Notes under the pieces: model-generated
The model's database searches: none
Seen by the model: only the letters and a program-made list of their open reading frames with translations
Told to the model about the DNA's origin: nothing
In this document: in pieces, positions 9,046 to 17,941 of the stretch
Numbering within the stretch: position 1 is the stretch's first letter
Layout: every line of letters starts with the position of its first letter
Translations under genes and position numbers: made by a program
Assembly: GCA_016745035.1 (NCBI GenBank)
Contig: JADGDE010000001.1
Location: 1,138,141 to 1,202,140 of the forward strand
DNA from: Thiotrichales bacterium
GTDB taxonomy: Bacteria; Pseudomonadota; Gammaproteobacteria; Beggiatoales; Beggiatoaceae
Reading direction: 5' to 3'
DNA: 64,000 nt

Positions 9046-9977
9046 TGGCTTTATTAAGCGTACAGGGCTTAGGCTTTGCTTATCAGCAAAACCGGGCTTT
9101 AGATAACATCAGTTTTGAGTTAGAGCGCGGGGAAATTTTGGCGTTTTTGGGACTCAATGGCGCGGGTAAATCCACTGCTTTGAACTTAATCAGCGGTGTG
9201 CTACCCATCAATGAGGGCAGCGTTCGCATTTACGGTCATGATTTAGCCCGCGAGCCGAAAGCTGCCAAAGCCTATTTGGGTTATTTGCCCGAGCAACCGC
9301 CTTTGTATCCACGGATGCGGGTGCGGGCATATTTACGCTTTGCTGGGCAGTTGCGCGGGCTTCAAGGTCAAGATTTAGATTTGGCGCTGGATTGGGTCTT
9401 GGGGCGCTGTGGCTTGGAGAGCGTGGCGGATAAATGGGTTAAACACCTCTCGCAAGGCTTTCGCCAGCGGCTGGGAATTGCGCAAGCGATTATTCATCGT
9501 CCCGCTTTGATTTTGCTCGATGAACCCAGTGTCGGTCTTGACCCGCAACAACGGCGCGAGAGTTTGGATTTAATCCGTGATTTAGCCCAAGACCACGCTT
9601 TGATTTTTTCTACCCATATTTTATCCGAGGTGCAAGCAGTTGCCAGCCATGTGCAAATTTTACACGCGGGCTGTTTGCGCTTGAGTAAAACCGCTTTAGC
9701 TGAGCAAGCCAAGCCCAGTATTTTGCTTGGCATCAGTCAAAACCTCAGCCCCGACTTACAAAAGGCTTTGCAAGCCTTGCCGGATGTGCTGGCACTTCAT
9801 GCCGAAGCTGAGGGCTATTGGCGGGTTGAATATGCCCCCGAGCAAGATTATAAGCGCTTGGCAAAGCGTTTGAGTCAATGGGCGGCGCAAGCGGGCTTGG
9901 GGCTTTTTGCTTTGCAAATGGCAAAAAATGATTTGGAGCGTATCTTTTTGCAAACCACACAAGCGAGTGCGGCATGA
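9045..9977 (+). CDS. ABC transporter ATP-binding protein, GldA/ABC-2 type
   Basis: The 310-residue ATPase has Walker A GLNGAGKST, Q-loop region YLPEQPPLYPRM, a signature that reads LSQGFRQRL, Walker B ALILLDEPSVGLDP, and H-loop STHIL. A roughly 80-residue C-terminal extension follows, as in GldA/CcmA-like exporters. The ATG shares bases with the DUF1501 stop (TGATG), and its own stop overlaps the permease start by 4 bp (ATGA). The exporter and the DUF1800/DUF1501 pair are therefore one translationally coupled operon. Substrate is unknown. Confidence 0.92.
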   Translation: MALLSVQGLGFAYQQNRALDNISFELERGEILAFLGLNGAGKSTALNLISGVLPINEGSVRIYGHDLAREPKAAKAYLGYLPEQPPLYPRMRVRAYLRFAGQLRGLQGQDLDLALDWVLGRCGLESVADKWVKHLSQGFRQRLGIAQAIIHRPALILLDEPSVGLDPQQRRESLDLIRDLAQDHALIFSTHILSEVQAVASHVQILHAGCLRLSKTALAEQAKPSILLGISQNLSPDLQKALQALPDVLALHAEAEGYWRVEYAPEQDYKRLAKRLSQWAAQAGLGLFALQMAKNDLERIFLQTTQASAA

Positions 9978-10720
9978 TTTGGATGCTGGCTAAACGTGAA
10001 TTACAACAAATTTTCCAAGGCTTTGGCGCATATGCCTTGTTTGCCAGTGCGGTGTTTATTTCTGCATGGTTTTTCTTGGTGGCGATGGAGTTTTTTATTC
10101 TCAATCAAGCCGCACTGGCAGCGCGGGGCTATTCGATTGTGGTCTTGGGCGCAGTGGCTAATACCAGCGGGTGGTTTTTCCTCTGTTTAGTGCCGTTTTT
10201 AAGTATGTCCTTGATTAACAGCGAATGGCGGCAACACAGCCTCATCCTGTTGTTATCCTCGCCTATCAGTGCTTGGCAAATTATTTTTGGCAAATATCTC
10301 GGCTTATGGGCTTTTTTAAGCTTGGTCAGCATTACTTTGTTATTAATGCCTTTGAGTTTGGGGCTGCTGAATCAAGGCTTTGACTGGGGCTTGTTTTTTA
10401 GTGTGGCTTTGGCAATGCTCTTGCTTAACGCTTTATTAACGGCTATCGGTTTATATTTTTCTAGCCTCAGCCAGCAGGCCTTTAGTGCCGCGATAGGCAG
10501 CTTTAGTGTCTCGCTGATTTTGTGGGTGTTAGATAGTTCGGCAAATCGGTATAATGATGACAACATCTTACCGGTTTTATCGCTGTCGGCGCATTATAAA
10601 GCCTTGTTAAGTGGTCGGTTTGATAGTGGTGATGTTTTGTATTTTGTGCTACTGAGTGTCTTAGGTCTGAGCCTAGCCACGCGCCAATTAAGCCAACGTG
10701 GCCATGTACTCAGCAACTAA
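9974..10720 (+). CDS. ABC-2 type transporter permease, GldF-like
   Basis: This 248-residue membrane protein has about six hydrophobic segments (for example ALFASAVFISAWFFLVAM, WFFLCLVPFLSM, YFVLLSVLGLSLA). The block SLINSEWRQHSLILLLSSPISAWQIIFGKYLGLWAF is typical of ABC-2 permeases of the NosY/GldF group, where a short amphipathic segment precedes the second helix. It pairs with the preceding ATPase. In many genomes a GldG-like protein follows, but here the operon ends and a family A repeat sits 89 bp downstream. Confidence 0.88.
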   Translation: MIWMLAKRELQQIFQGFGAYALFASAVFISAWFFLVAMEFFILNQAALAARGYSIVVLGAVANTSGWFFLCLVPFLSMSLINSEWRQHSLILLLSSPISAWQIIFGKYLGLWAFLSLVSITLLLMPLSLGLLNQGFDWGLFFSVALAMLLLNALLTAIGLYFSSLSQQAFSAAIGSFSVSLILWVLDSSANRYNDDNILPVLSLSAHYKALLSGRFDSGDVLYFVLLSVLGLSLATRQLSQRGHVLSN

Positions 10721-10809
10721 GTCCATAGAAACTTTTATGTGTTTAGCTGTGTTAATGACACAGCGCTGAGGCTTAGCTTCTTTTTTAGCAGCCTGACACA
10801 GATAAATGA

Positions 10810-10939
10810 CTGACGTTACGCACTTGACTCTGTTTATTCGCAATACGTCGACTTTTTGCCTGCCTAGTCAAGCTTAGTCGTGGAGCAATGGCGGTTTTTT
10901 GGCTCAGAGAGCCAAAAAGAAGCCTTTGCGTAACATCAG
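10810..10939 (+). repeat. Repeat family A, copy A3 (full length)
   Basis: The 130-bp element begins CTGACGTTACGCAC and ends TGCGTAACATCAG. TAAATGA occurs directly on both sides (10803-10809 and 10940-10946), a perfect 7-bp target duplication. The internal hairpin is TTTTTGGCTC-aga-GAGCCAAAAA. The right-hand duplication contains the ATG at 10943 of the next gene, so the element inserted exactly at that gene's apparent start codon. Confidence 0.9.
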
Positions 10940-10942
10940 TAA

Positions 10943-11845
10943 ATGAAAATTTCTCAACCCTATTTGGGATCGCGTATGTTTAATCCTACCGAATTGGTTA
11001 TTGATGCCTTTGTTGAACAGTTAGAGACGGCTTATTCTCGTAATTACGGTAATTTGCAATCGGCCAATACTTCGATCATCGCCTGGGCAGGACGCATGGC
11101 GCTGGAACATTTTGCCAGCAGTGATGCCCTTTACCATAATATGGAACATACCATTATGGTGACCTTGGTCGGGCAAGAGATTTTGCGCGGCAAACACATT
11201 CGCAAAGGCGGGGTGTCCAACCGCGATTGGCTCAATTTTATTATTTCGCTTTTGTGTCACGACATTGGTCATATTCGTGGGATTTGCCAGCATGATAGCC
11301 GCGATGCTTACGCTACGGGTATTGGCGATGAGACCATCAGCCTAGAGCAAGGCGCAACCGATGCCGCGCTTTCGCCTTATCATGTCGATAGAGGCAAATT
11401 ATTTATTCACGAGCGTTTTGATGGCAATGCCTATATTGATGCCGATACCATCGCAGCCAATATTGAGCTAACCCGTTTTCCTGTACCCAATGATGAAGAT
11501 CATCAATGCACCAGCTCCTATCCGGGTTTGGTGCGCGCCGCTGATTTGATTGGGCAATTAGCCGATCCTAACTATATCCGTAAGTTACCGGCTTTATATT
11601 ATGAGTTTCAAGAAACCGGTATCAACGAGCAACTGGGCTATCGCAGCCCGGTGGATTTGCATAAAAATTATCCGACATTTTATTGGAATATGGTCAGCCG
11701 TTATATTAAAGATGCGCTGACCTATTTGGATGTGACTCAAGAAGGCAGACAGTGGATTGCCAATCTACACGCCCATGTTTTTGCCTCAGAACACCGCGAG
11801 TTTGATTTTTCTGCACAAGGAAAAGCCAATAAAAAAAGTGAATAA
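10943..11845 (+). CDS. HD-domain metal-dependent phosphohydrolase resembling 3',5'-cyclic nucleotide phosphodiesterases
   Basis: The 300-residue protein has the paired metal-binding motifs of class I cyclic-nucleotide phosphodiesterases: YHNMEHTIMV near residue 64, and CHDIGHIRG near residue 106. A later aspartate-containing helix (VRAADLIGQL) can supply the last ligand. I infer hydrolysis of a cyclic nucleotide or related phosphoester; the substrate is not known. The start is uncertain. ATG 10943 lies in the target duplication of repeat A3 with no good ribosome-binding site, while ATG 10976 (MFNPTEL) is an alternative. A receiver-only protein follows 62 bp downstream and may be a partner. 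Confidence 0.75.
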   Translation: MKISQPYLGSRMFNPTELVIDAFVEQLETAYSRNYGNLQSANTSIIAWAGRMALEHFASSDALYHNMEHTIMVTLVGQEILRGKHIRKGGVSNRDWLNFIISLLCHDIGHIRGICQHDSRDAYATGIGDETISLEQGATDAALSPYHVDRGKLFIHERFDGNAYIDADTIAANIELTRFPVPNDEDHQCTSSYPGLVRAADLIGQLADPNYIRKLPALYYEFQETGINEQLGYRSPVDLHKNYPTFYWNMVSRYIKDALTYLDVTQEGRQWIANLHAHVFASEHREFDFSAQGKANKKSE

Positions 11846-11907
11846 ACACGGCTGTGTTGTTCCAATAATAAAAGGAATTCGCCCTTATTTTATGAGGTCT
11901 GAATAAT

Positions 11908-12291
11908 ATGATGACAGATTGGCGATCTATACCTCGGTTTATCAATGTTTTGGTTGTTGATGATAGCCGCACCTCGCGCATGTTGATCCGGCATTTAATT
12001 GAGCAATTAAACTCAAAATATCATGTGATTGAAGCCAATGGCGCAGAGAATGCCTTGTCCTCTGTGCAAGGTAAACAAATCCAGTGTGCGGTCATTGACT
12101 ACAATATGCCGCAGGTCAATGGCCTAGACCTTGCTTTGTTGTTAAAACAACATTTCCCCAACATCAAACTGGCCATTATCAGTGCTGACAGCCATTTGCC
12201 TGTCAAGCACCAACATCAAACGCTCGCTTTTACACAGTTGAGCAAGCCGATTCAGCCCTTTAGTTTGGCGCAATTTCTTGGCATAAACTAA
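11908..12291 (+). CDS. Single-domain response regulator (CheY-like receiver)
   Basis: The 127 residues form one receiver domain. The acidic pair is in LVVDDSRTSR, the phosphoacceptor aspartate in AVIDYNMPQVNG, and the conserved lysine in QLSKPIQPF. There is no output domain, so it should act by protein-protein contact. A start at the second ATG (11911) is equally possible. It is probably co-transcribed with the HD phosphohydrolase. Its stop codon touches repeat B2, which fills the gap to the convergent lipoprotein gene. Confidence 0.9.
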   Translation: MMTDWRSIPRFINVLVVDDSRTSRMLIRHLIEQLNSKYHVIEANGAENALSSVQGKQIQCAVIDYNMPQVNGLDLALLLKQHFPNIKLAIISADSHLPVKHQHQTLAFTQLSKPIQPFSLAQFLGIN

Positions 12292-12377
12292 GGGTCTATG
12301 CGAAATATGAATAATCGGCTGCAAATCCGCCATTTTGGTCTAATTTCGCGACGACTTCCATACTCCGCATAGACTCT
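12291..12377 (+). repeat. Repeat family B, copy B2
   Basis: This 87-bp palindromic element begins AGGGTCTATGCGAAATAT and ends ATACTCCGCATAGACTCT. Its ends are imperfect 18-base inverted repeats. It runs from the stop codon of the receiver gene to the stop codon of the convergent LysM gene. The large stem could therefore act in both transcripts' 3' ends, although there is no terminal T-run. Confidence 0.75.
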
Positions 12378-13491
12378 AACGCTGAACCCGCAACGATACC
12401 CGACCTTGTTGTAACAATTTTTGTATACCCAATTGCGCTTGTTGGCTCTGCTGTCCTTGCAAGCTTTCTAGCGCATCATACCAATAGCCTTGTCGGGCAT
12501 AAAAGGCAGCTTGTTGTGCTGCATTGGCAGGCGCAGCTTGCATCAAGGGCATATATTGAATTTCAGCACTTGCCATCGTATCAGGTGTTTGCCCGCGCTG
12601 ACAGGATAAGCTCACCGACCATTGATAAACTTTATTGGCTTGTAATCTGATTTGCTCACTGGCGAGATTAAACACATATGCCCCTGGTTGTAAGCGTTGG
12701 CGACGTTGTTTTTCTATGATCGGCGCTTGCCAAGGGTTAGGGCTGATTTCTGTGATCGTCACATTCACATAAGCCTCTATTGGCTGTTCCAATGACCAAT
12801 ATAATTGCGGTTGTGAGCGATGCGTCCAAGCAATATGTTGTGGTGCCCATAATTGCAAATTCAGCGCTTGCCTAGATAGACCTAAGCAACTTTGCCCGCG
12901 TGATTGTACAGGGACGCGTTCGGTTACGCCTTTCACCGGGGGTTTGTAGGCAATGAACTCGCCCTCATCAGTGCTGCGTAAACTTTCAGCCACTTCGGTG
13001 TTTAATTGTCTTGCGACTTGGGGTTTTTTCTCAACACTTAGCAAGGGGCTATTATCATCAATCGGCGTGCTAGGCTCTGGAATCACGGTCGGATTTTTTT
13101 TCGCACTGCTGGTGCTGGGTTTAGTTTTCGGTTTCTCTACCTGCTTAAACGGGCTGGGCGCATGTAAGCGCAATTTTTGCCCCAAACGGACAATATATTT
13201 TGGTGGCTTAATCGCATTCCAATCGGCTAAATCTTGTCGATTCAAACCATAGCGTTTGGCGATATTGGTCAAGGTATCGCCTTTACGGACTTTATGTTTG
13301 CGAGGTAATTGCTTTTTAGGCTTGCTTATCTGTGCTTGCGCTTTCTCTGGTTTTGTTTGTAACAGGGGATTGACTACCTGAGGTTCACAAGCGCTTAAAA
13401 AGCAACAGAGGCTGAGCAATAAACCTGAACGGGCAAAATTAACAGGGCTGGTATTGTCCTTAGGCTGCTGGAACAAAAAGGATGATGGCAT
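12376..13491 (-). CDS. LysM-containing lipoprotein with DUF928-like domain
   Basis: The 371-residue protein has a lipobox (FLSAC, around residue 34) after a hydrophobic stretch, so it should be lipid-anchored. A LysM peptidoglycan-binding motif follows (KVRKGDTLTNIAKRYG ... LGQKLRLH, about 66-110), then a Pro/Lys/Ser-rich linker. The C-terminal half resembles DUF928: LYWSLEQP, ITEI, and LQANKVYQWSVSLSC before a helical end. It probably bridges outer membrane and cell wall; nothing enzymatic is visible. It is convergent with the receiver gene across repeat B2. Confidence 0.75.
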   Translation of the reverse strand: MPSSFLFQQPKDNTSPVNFARSGLLLSLCCFLSACEPQVVNPLLQTKPEKAQAQISKPKKQLPRKHKVRKGDTLTNIAKRYGLNRQDLADWNAIKPPKYIVRLGQKLRLHAPSPFKQVEKPKTKPSTSSAKKNPTVIPEPSTPIDDNSPLLSVEKKPQVARQLNTEVAESLRSTDEGEFIAYKPPVKGVTERVPVQSRGQSCLGLSRQALNLQLWAPQHIAWTHRSQPQLYWSLEQPIEAYVNVTITEISPNPWQAPIIEKQRRQRLQPGAYVFNLASEQIRLQANKVYQWSVSLSCQRGQTPDTMASAEIQYMPLMQAAPANAAQQAAFYARQGYWYDALESLQGQQSQQAQLGIQKLLQQGRVSLRVQR

Positions 13492-13662
13492 AGTGTGCCT
13501 CGGTAAGAAATTTAAGGGCGTTTTATGTTAGCAATTCGCTAGCAGTAAGGATTTTAGGCATTCTCAGCAAATGAAGTCAATCCGTGCCATTAGTTAAGCT
13601 CAAATTTCTATCGACACAAGGCAATGCTCATCCCAAAGATAATCGCCCCTATTAGGGTCATA

Positions 13663-16600
13663 TCATTCCTGTGGTTCTATTGCCTCTAAGATGGGGTTAT
13701 CCCAATCTCCCTCGAGTCGATAGGCTAAATACATCGCCGCCTCATCACGAGAATGTTGCCATATTTGTTGTAATAACAGCGCAACGATCCCAACCCCATA
13801 GCCACCTAATAACACCCCGGTGAGGGGTAAGCCGTAATTTAAGTGGGGAATAACCTTAATCTCTTGGGCAAATTGGCGTGCTTTTAAGTCCGTGTGTCCA
13901 TTGATCAATATATCCGCCGCGATGGCTTTTAAGTGTAAATCTTGGCTATGTAATAAGCCTGATTCTAAACGCAACTGCCCACTGATTTCATCAAAGTGAA
14001 AGCCTTGTTTGGCAACATCTTCAAACTCCAGTGTTAAGCGTTTGGGCAAGCTTTCTAAATCGACTAGGGCTAAAACCCGTGCCAATGCACCGGGTTCTAA
14101 TTCTTCGAGCACGCCTTTGCCAACTAAGACTTCGATATCGCCTTCTAGGTCTTGCCAGTGGCGCGGCAGATATTTATCGTGCCATTGACCTTTAAATTTG
14201 AATTGGCTGTATTCTGAATTGAGACCTTGGGCTTTGATTTGCCATTGCTTAAGTAAATCGCCCAAGGCATGGCTTTCGAGTTCTAGCTCTAGTTGGTGGG
14301 CTTGTTTGCTATTATCCGGCCAAAAGCCTGTGGCTTTAATTTCGCTGTTATCATCAAGTTGGGCTTTAAGTCCGCGCAAATGCACGCCGTGTTTAGCCGG
14401 TTCTGTGACCACTAACCAATTGCCTAAGACCCGTTGATTCCAAGATAAATCTTGGCATTGAAACCAAATCGCGGGCAGTTTTGACCAGTTTTTGTTTGGG
14501 GTTTGTGACGGGCTTGTCTCAGAATTTGAGGTTTTCGTGTTTGATTGTAGTTGTAAATGCTCAAGGTCTAAACGTATTTGCTCAGCGCTGAGTTGTGCCG
14601 AGCCTTTGGATTGTTCTGCCGACCAGGACCAATGTCCTCGCGCACCTTGTTGTTGCCCTGTCAGTTGTAGTCCTTGCCACGTTTGCCCGGCAAAATGGGT
14701 TTCAGCGAGTTGCAGATCTAAAGTAATATGCGGCTGAATTTTTTTCGCTGTTATGCCTTCGGTGACTGTGCTGCTGCGCTGTTGTTGTTGCCACCATTGT
14801 TGCCAAGGGCTTAAATCAAGCTTACTTAATTGTCCTTGAATCGACCAATGAGGGCGGTTTTGTTGCAAAGGCGGTGCAACTTGGTTTAAGCCTAGACGGA
14901 TAAAATCAGCTTGTTTATCAAGCGCCAGATTAAACTGATTAGCCTTTGTTTGCCATTGTCCTTGCCAATCGTCGCCTTGCCAATTTAAGTTCAATTTTTG
15001 TGTTTGTGATGTGGTTTTCGTTAAAGGCGCGGGTAGGTCTAAAGTGATGCCTTGTAAGTCCGTTTGCCATTGCAGTTGGGTATCTTCTTTGCCGAGTGTC
15101 AGTTGTAGTTGCCACGGGCTTGATCCGCTGAGGCTTTGCCAGTAATGGGCAGGGATATGGGGATAATATTTCCATGCACTTTGTAAAAACTGTTGCAAAT
15201 AAGGACGATTTAATAGCCCTTGTAAGTCAATTTGCAGGGGATTGCCCGCTTGTTTTTTTAGTTCGGCGCTGATGGTTTGTCCGGCAATTGTGCCTTTGAG
15301 CCGTTTTGAGCTGAGTTGTTGCTCACTAAAATGAATTTCGCCGTCGAGTTCTGTGGCTTCTAGTCCTAAACGCTCAAGACTACTATGTTGTAAGCGGGTG
15401 TTTTTTAGGTGTATGTGTCCTTGAGTTTTGACTTTCACCCCGTGCTGGAAGGGGATTTTCAAACCTAAATCCAAATCGAGTTTGCCCTCTAGCTGTAAGT
15501 CATGCAGTTTTAAGGCTTTTGCTAGGGGACTTTGGGCTATGAAGTCTAAACCTTGTTCGAGTTTGCCTTGTACTTTACCTTTGATATCAACGTGGTTATT
15601 GCGCTGGCTTAAGTCGGCAATGTTGGCTTGTACTTGTGTGATTTTTGCCTGACTGATCTTGCCTTGCTTGGCATCAATCCATAGGCGTTTATTGGCAATC
15701 TGTAATTGTGCATCAAGTGCTTTCAATGGCGGCCACTTGGGTGCATAGGCTAAGGTCGCCTTTTCAATATCGACTTTTACGCTTAATTTAGGTAACCAAT
15801 GTTTGGGGGTGAGTTCTCCTACCAATGCCACTTTGGCTTTGCGAATATGTCCGGTTTTTAGGCTGCGTTTTAGCCATTTTTTTACCCCTTTGATGGCTTT
15901 GAATTTAGGAAAGTAGCGTGCCACTTGGTCAATCGAGGCATGTTCAAATTGGATATGTAAATCACTGACCGGGGCTTGTTTTCCTTGTTTTTTGATAAAG
16001 CCTTTGACATCGACGTGTTTTATTTTTGCACTACTGAGCTGCAATTGATTATCAAGCTGCCAAGCTTTATCGGCAAAGCGCCAAGCGATTTTTCCCTCCG
16101 CCTTAAATTCAGGAAAAGCACCTTTGGGGTATAGGCGTGGCGCATCAAATTCAAATCGGGAGGATTGTAAACGCAATGTGCCCACACCGGGTTCTAAGTG
16201 TAAATAGGCATCACTAAAGGCTAATCCGGGGATTTTTTCATAGGCCTGATGTCGCCAGTTGAGAATATGGGTATTGAGTTGCCAATAATTTGGGTCAATA
16301 GCAAACCAAGTTTGATGGAGTTCTGCTTCGGGGTCTAGGGCTTGAATGTGCTCTCGCACGGGTGCAGGTTCGATATGTGGGCTAAGCAAGGTTAATAAGT
16401 CTTGCAGGCGCACAAAGCCTATATGTCCTTGTAAGTGCATTCCACCAGGCGTGGGCAGTGCCATCAGACTAATTTGGCTCCGAGGCCAGGCTTCTTTGTC
16501 TTTATTGACCCGTAAATGGTGCAGGTTTAAGCGCCAACCGACCCCCAATTGATGTTTGAGTTCGATATTGGTACTGAGTTTATTTAAGGATAATTGTCGT

Positions 16601-17436
16601 TTAGCATTATTACTAAAAATGATGTTTTCTAGCAGGCTATAGCCGCTTAAGTCGATTAAGTGCCCTTGCTGATGCCAACGTCCTTGGGCAAATAAGGTGA
16701 ACTTTCCGCCTTTTGCTTGTAAGCCTGTGCTTTGCATAAACGGTAGTGGCGCGCGCTGTTTGGGCAATTGTAAACCGATACGAATACTGTGCTTGTCGGC
16801 AATTTTTTTAATATTTAACTGCATTTGTTCAAACAATAACGCATTTTGCTGATGGCGTAGCCACATCATGCGGCTGTTATCGACTCGGATATGTTGTTGT
16901 AAACGTAACCATGCTAATAATTTTGTCGGTCTGGGATAGTCTCCTGACGTATGGGTCTCTACCCGGGGTTCGATTATCCTCGTTGGTGTCTCAGGCAGAC
17001 TCACACGGCCACTGCTATGTTGGCGCAAGCGTAAATGCAAACCTTCAACTAAAAAGCGCTGGGTAACGATATGGCGTTGCAATAATGAATCAAGTAGCGC
17101 GATGCTAATCACTGCCGTTTGCAGTTGTAACCACGGTTTAGTTTCTGACGTTTGCGCTATTTTGATTTGTGTTAAGCGTAAAACGGGGCGGTTTTGTTGC
17201 CAATCAGTTGCTATTGCTTCAATTTGAATGTGCTGTTGTAATACTTGGCTAAGCCAAGCACTGACAGGTTTGGGGTATTGTCCTATGAGCAGATATACCC
17301 CCAGTAAGCTGATACACAATAATAAAGTTCCCGATATTAACGTATGCCAAGCAGCATAAAATGCCCCTGATAACATATACCGGATCAGCTTTGCCAAGTC
17401 ATAAACGGCAAATAATATGGCTCGAAATAAACTCAT
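13663..17436 (-). CDS. yhdP: YhdP-like AsmA-family protein (DUF3971), inner-membrane anchored
   Basis: This very long protein (about 1257 residues from ATG 17436; an ATG at 17457 is also possible) has one N-terminal membrane helix (TLLLCISLLGVYLLIG). The rest is a beta-rich periplasmic body of the AsmA-like superfamily, and it ends with the conserved YhdP-type block near ILINGHTDLKARQFAQEIKVIP followed by LPLTGVLLGGYGVGI. YhdP and relatives are thought to form hydrophobic-groove bridges that carry phospholipids to the outer membrane. The gene is monocistronic here and divergent from the HPt gene. The usual neighbour tldD is not present. Confidence 0.8.
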   Translation of the reverse strand: MSLFRAILFAVYDLAKLIRYMLSGAFYAAWHTLISGTLLLCISLLGVYLLIGQYPKPVSAWLSQVLQQHIQIEAIATDWQQNRPVLRLTQIKIAQTSETKPWLQLQTAVISIALLDSLLQRHIVTQRFLVEGLHLRLRQHSSGRVSLPETPTRIIEPRVETHTSGDYPRPTKLLAWLRLQQHIRVDNSRMMWLRHQQNALLFEQMQLNIKKIADKHSIRIGLQLPKQRAPLPFMQSTGLQAKGGKFTLFAQGRWHQQGHLIDLSGYSLLENIIFSNNAKRQLSLNKLSTNIELKHQLGVGWRLNLHHLRVNKDKEAWPRSQISLMALPTPGGMHLQGHIGFVRLQDLLTLLSPHIEPAPVREHIQALDPEAELHQTWFAIDPNYWQLNTHILNWRHQAYEKIPGLAFSDAYLHLEPGVGTLRLQSSRFEFDAPRLYPKGAFPEFKAEGKIAWRFADKAWQLDNQLQLSSAKIKHVDVKGFIKKQGKQAPVSDLHIQFEHASIDQVARYFPKFKAIKGVKKWLKRSLKTGHIRKAKVALVGELTPKHWLPKLSVKVDIEKATLAYAPKWPPLKALDAQLQIANKRLWIDAKQGKISQAKITQVQANIADLSQRNNHVDIKGKVQGKLEQGLDFIAQSPLAKALKLHDLQLEGKLDLDLGLKIPFQHGVKVKTQGHIHLKNTRLQHSSLERLGLEATELDGEIHFSEQQLSSKRLKGTIAGQTISAELKKQAGNPLQIDLQGLLNRPYLQQFLQSAWKYYPHIPAHYWQSLSGSSPWQLQLTLGKEDTQLQWQTDLQGITLDLPAPLTKTTSQTQKLNLNWQGDDWQGQWQTKANQFNLALDKQADFIRLGLNQVAPPLQQNRPHWSIQGQLSKLDLSPWQQWWQQQQRSSTVTEGITAKKIQPHITLDLQLAETHFAGQTWQGLQLTGQQQGARGHWSWSAEQSKGSAQLSAEQIRLDLEHLQLQSNTKTSNSETSPSQTPNKNWSKLPAIWFQCQDLSWNQRVLGNWLVVTEPAKHGVHLRGLKAQLDDNSEIKATGFWPDNSKQAHQLELELESHALGDLLKQWQIKAQGLNSEYSQFKFKGQWHDKYLPRHWQDLEGDIEVLVGKGVLEELEPGALARVLALVDLESLPKRLTLEFEDVAKQGFHFDEISGQLRLESGLLHSQDLHLKAIAADILINGHTDLKARQFAQEIKVIPHLNYGLPLTGVLLGGYGVGIVALLLQQIWQHSRDEAAMYLAYRLEGDWDNPILEAIEPQE

Positions 17437-17573
17437 GGAGTGATTATAACCGAGCATCCTGCTAGCAGCGTGGGTTTTCAACCTCAAATATGGGTGAGAA
17501 ATTTTTACTGAGATTTATTGGATGAAAATGTTATGATTGAGAGTCGCACATAGAACCTAGGATAATTGCGCTT

Positions 17574-17927
17574 ATGTCTGCCTTGTTAGATGAAGAAACC
17601 ATTGCTGAATTATTAGAAATGGTCGAGGACATGCCCGAACTCTTGACGGAAATCATCGATGCCTATTTAGAGCAAGGGGTTGAGTTATTGGCTGCATTAG
17701 AACGCAGTATCACCGAAAAAGATGCCACTGGTTTGCGTGAAGCGGCACATAGTCTTAAAGGTGCTAGTTATAATGTTGGCGCTGTGCCTTTGGCTGAAAT
17801 TACCTCAATACTGGAACAAAAAGGGGCTAATGCCGACTGGCAAGGGGTCGATGAATCATTTTCAGAATTAAAAAGCTGTTATCAAGAAAGTATTGTTGCG
17901 ATTCAAGCCCTGAACGATAATCTCTAA
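17574..17927 (+). CDS. HPt (histidine phosphotransfer) protein
   Basis: The 117-residue acidic helical protein carries the HPt signature around the phosphoacceptor histidine, REAAHSLKGASYNVGA. It has no other domain. It lies 14 bp before a hybrid histidine kinase gene, so it is the likely relay partner for that kinase's receiver domain. Upstream, a short divergent intergenic region separates it from the YhdP-like gene. Confidence 0.9.
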   Translation: MSALLDEETIAELLEMVEDMPELLTEIIDAYLEQGVELLAALERSITEKDATGLREAAHSLKGASYNVGAVPLAEITSILEQKGANADWQGVDESFSELKSCYQESIVAIQALNDNL

Positions 17928-17941
17928 ACCACAGACTGCTT

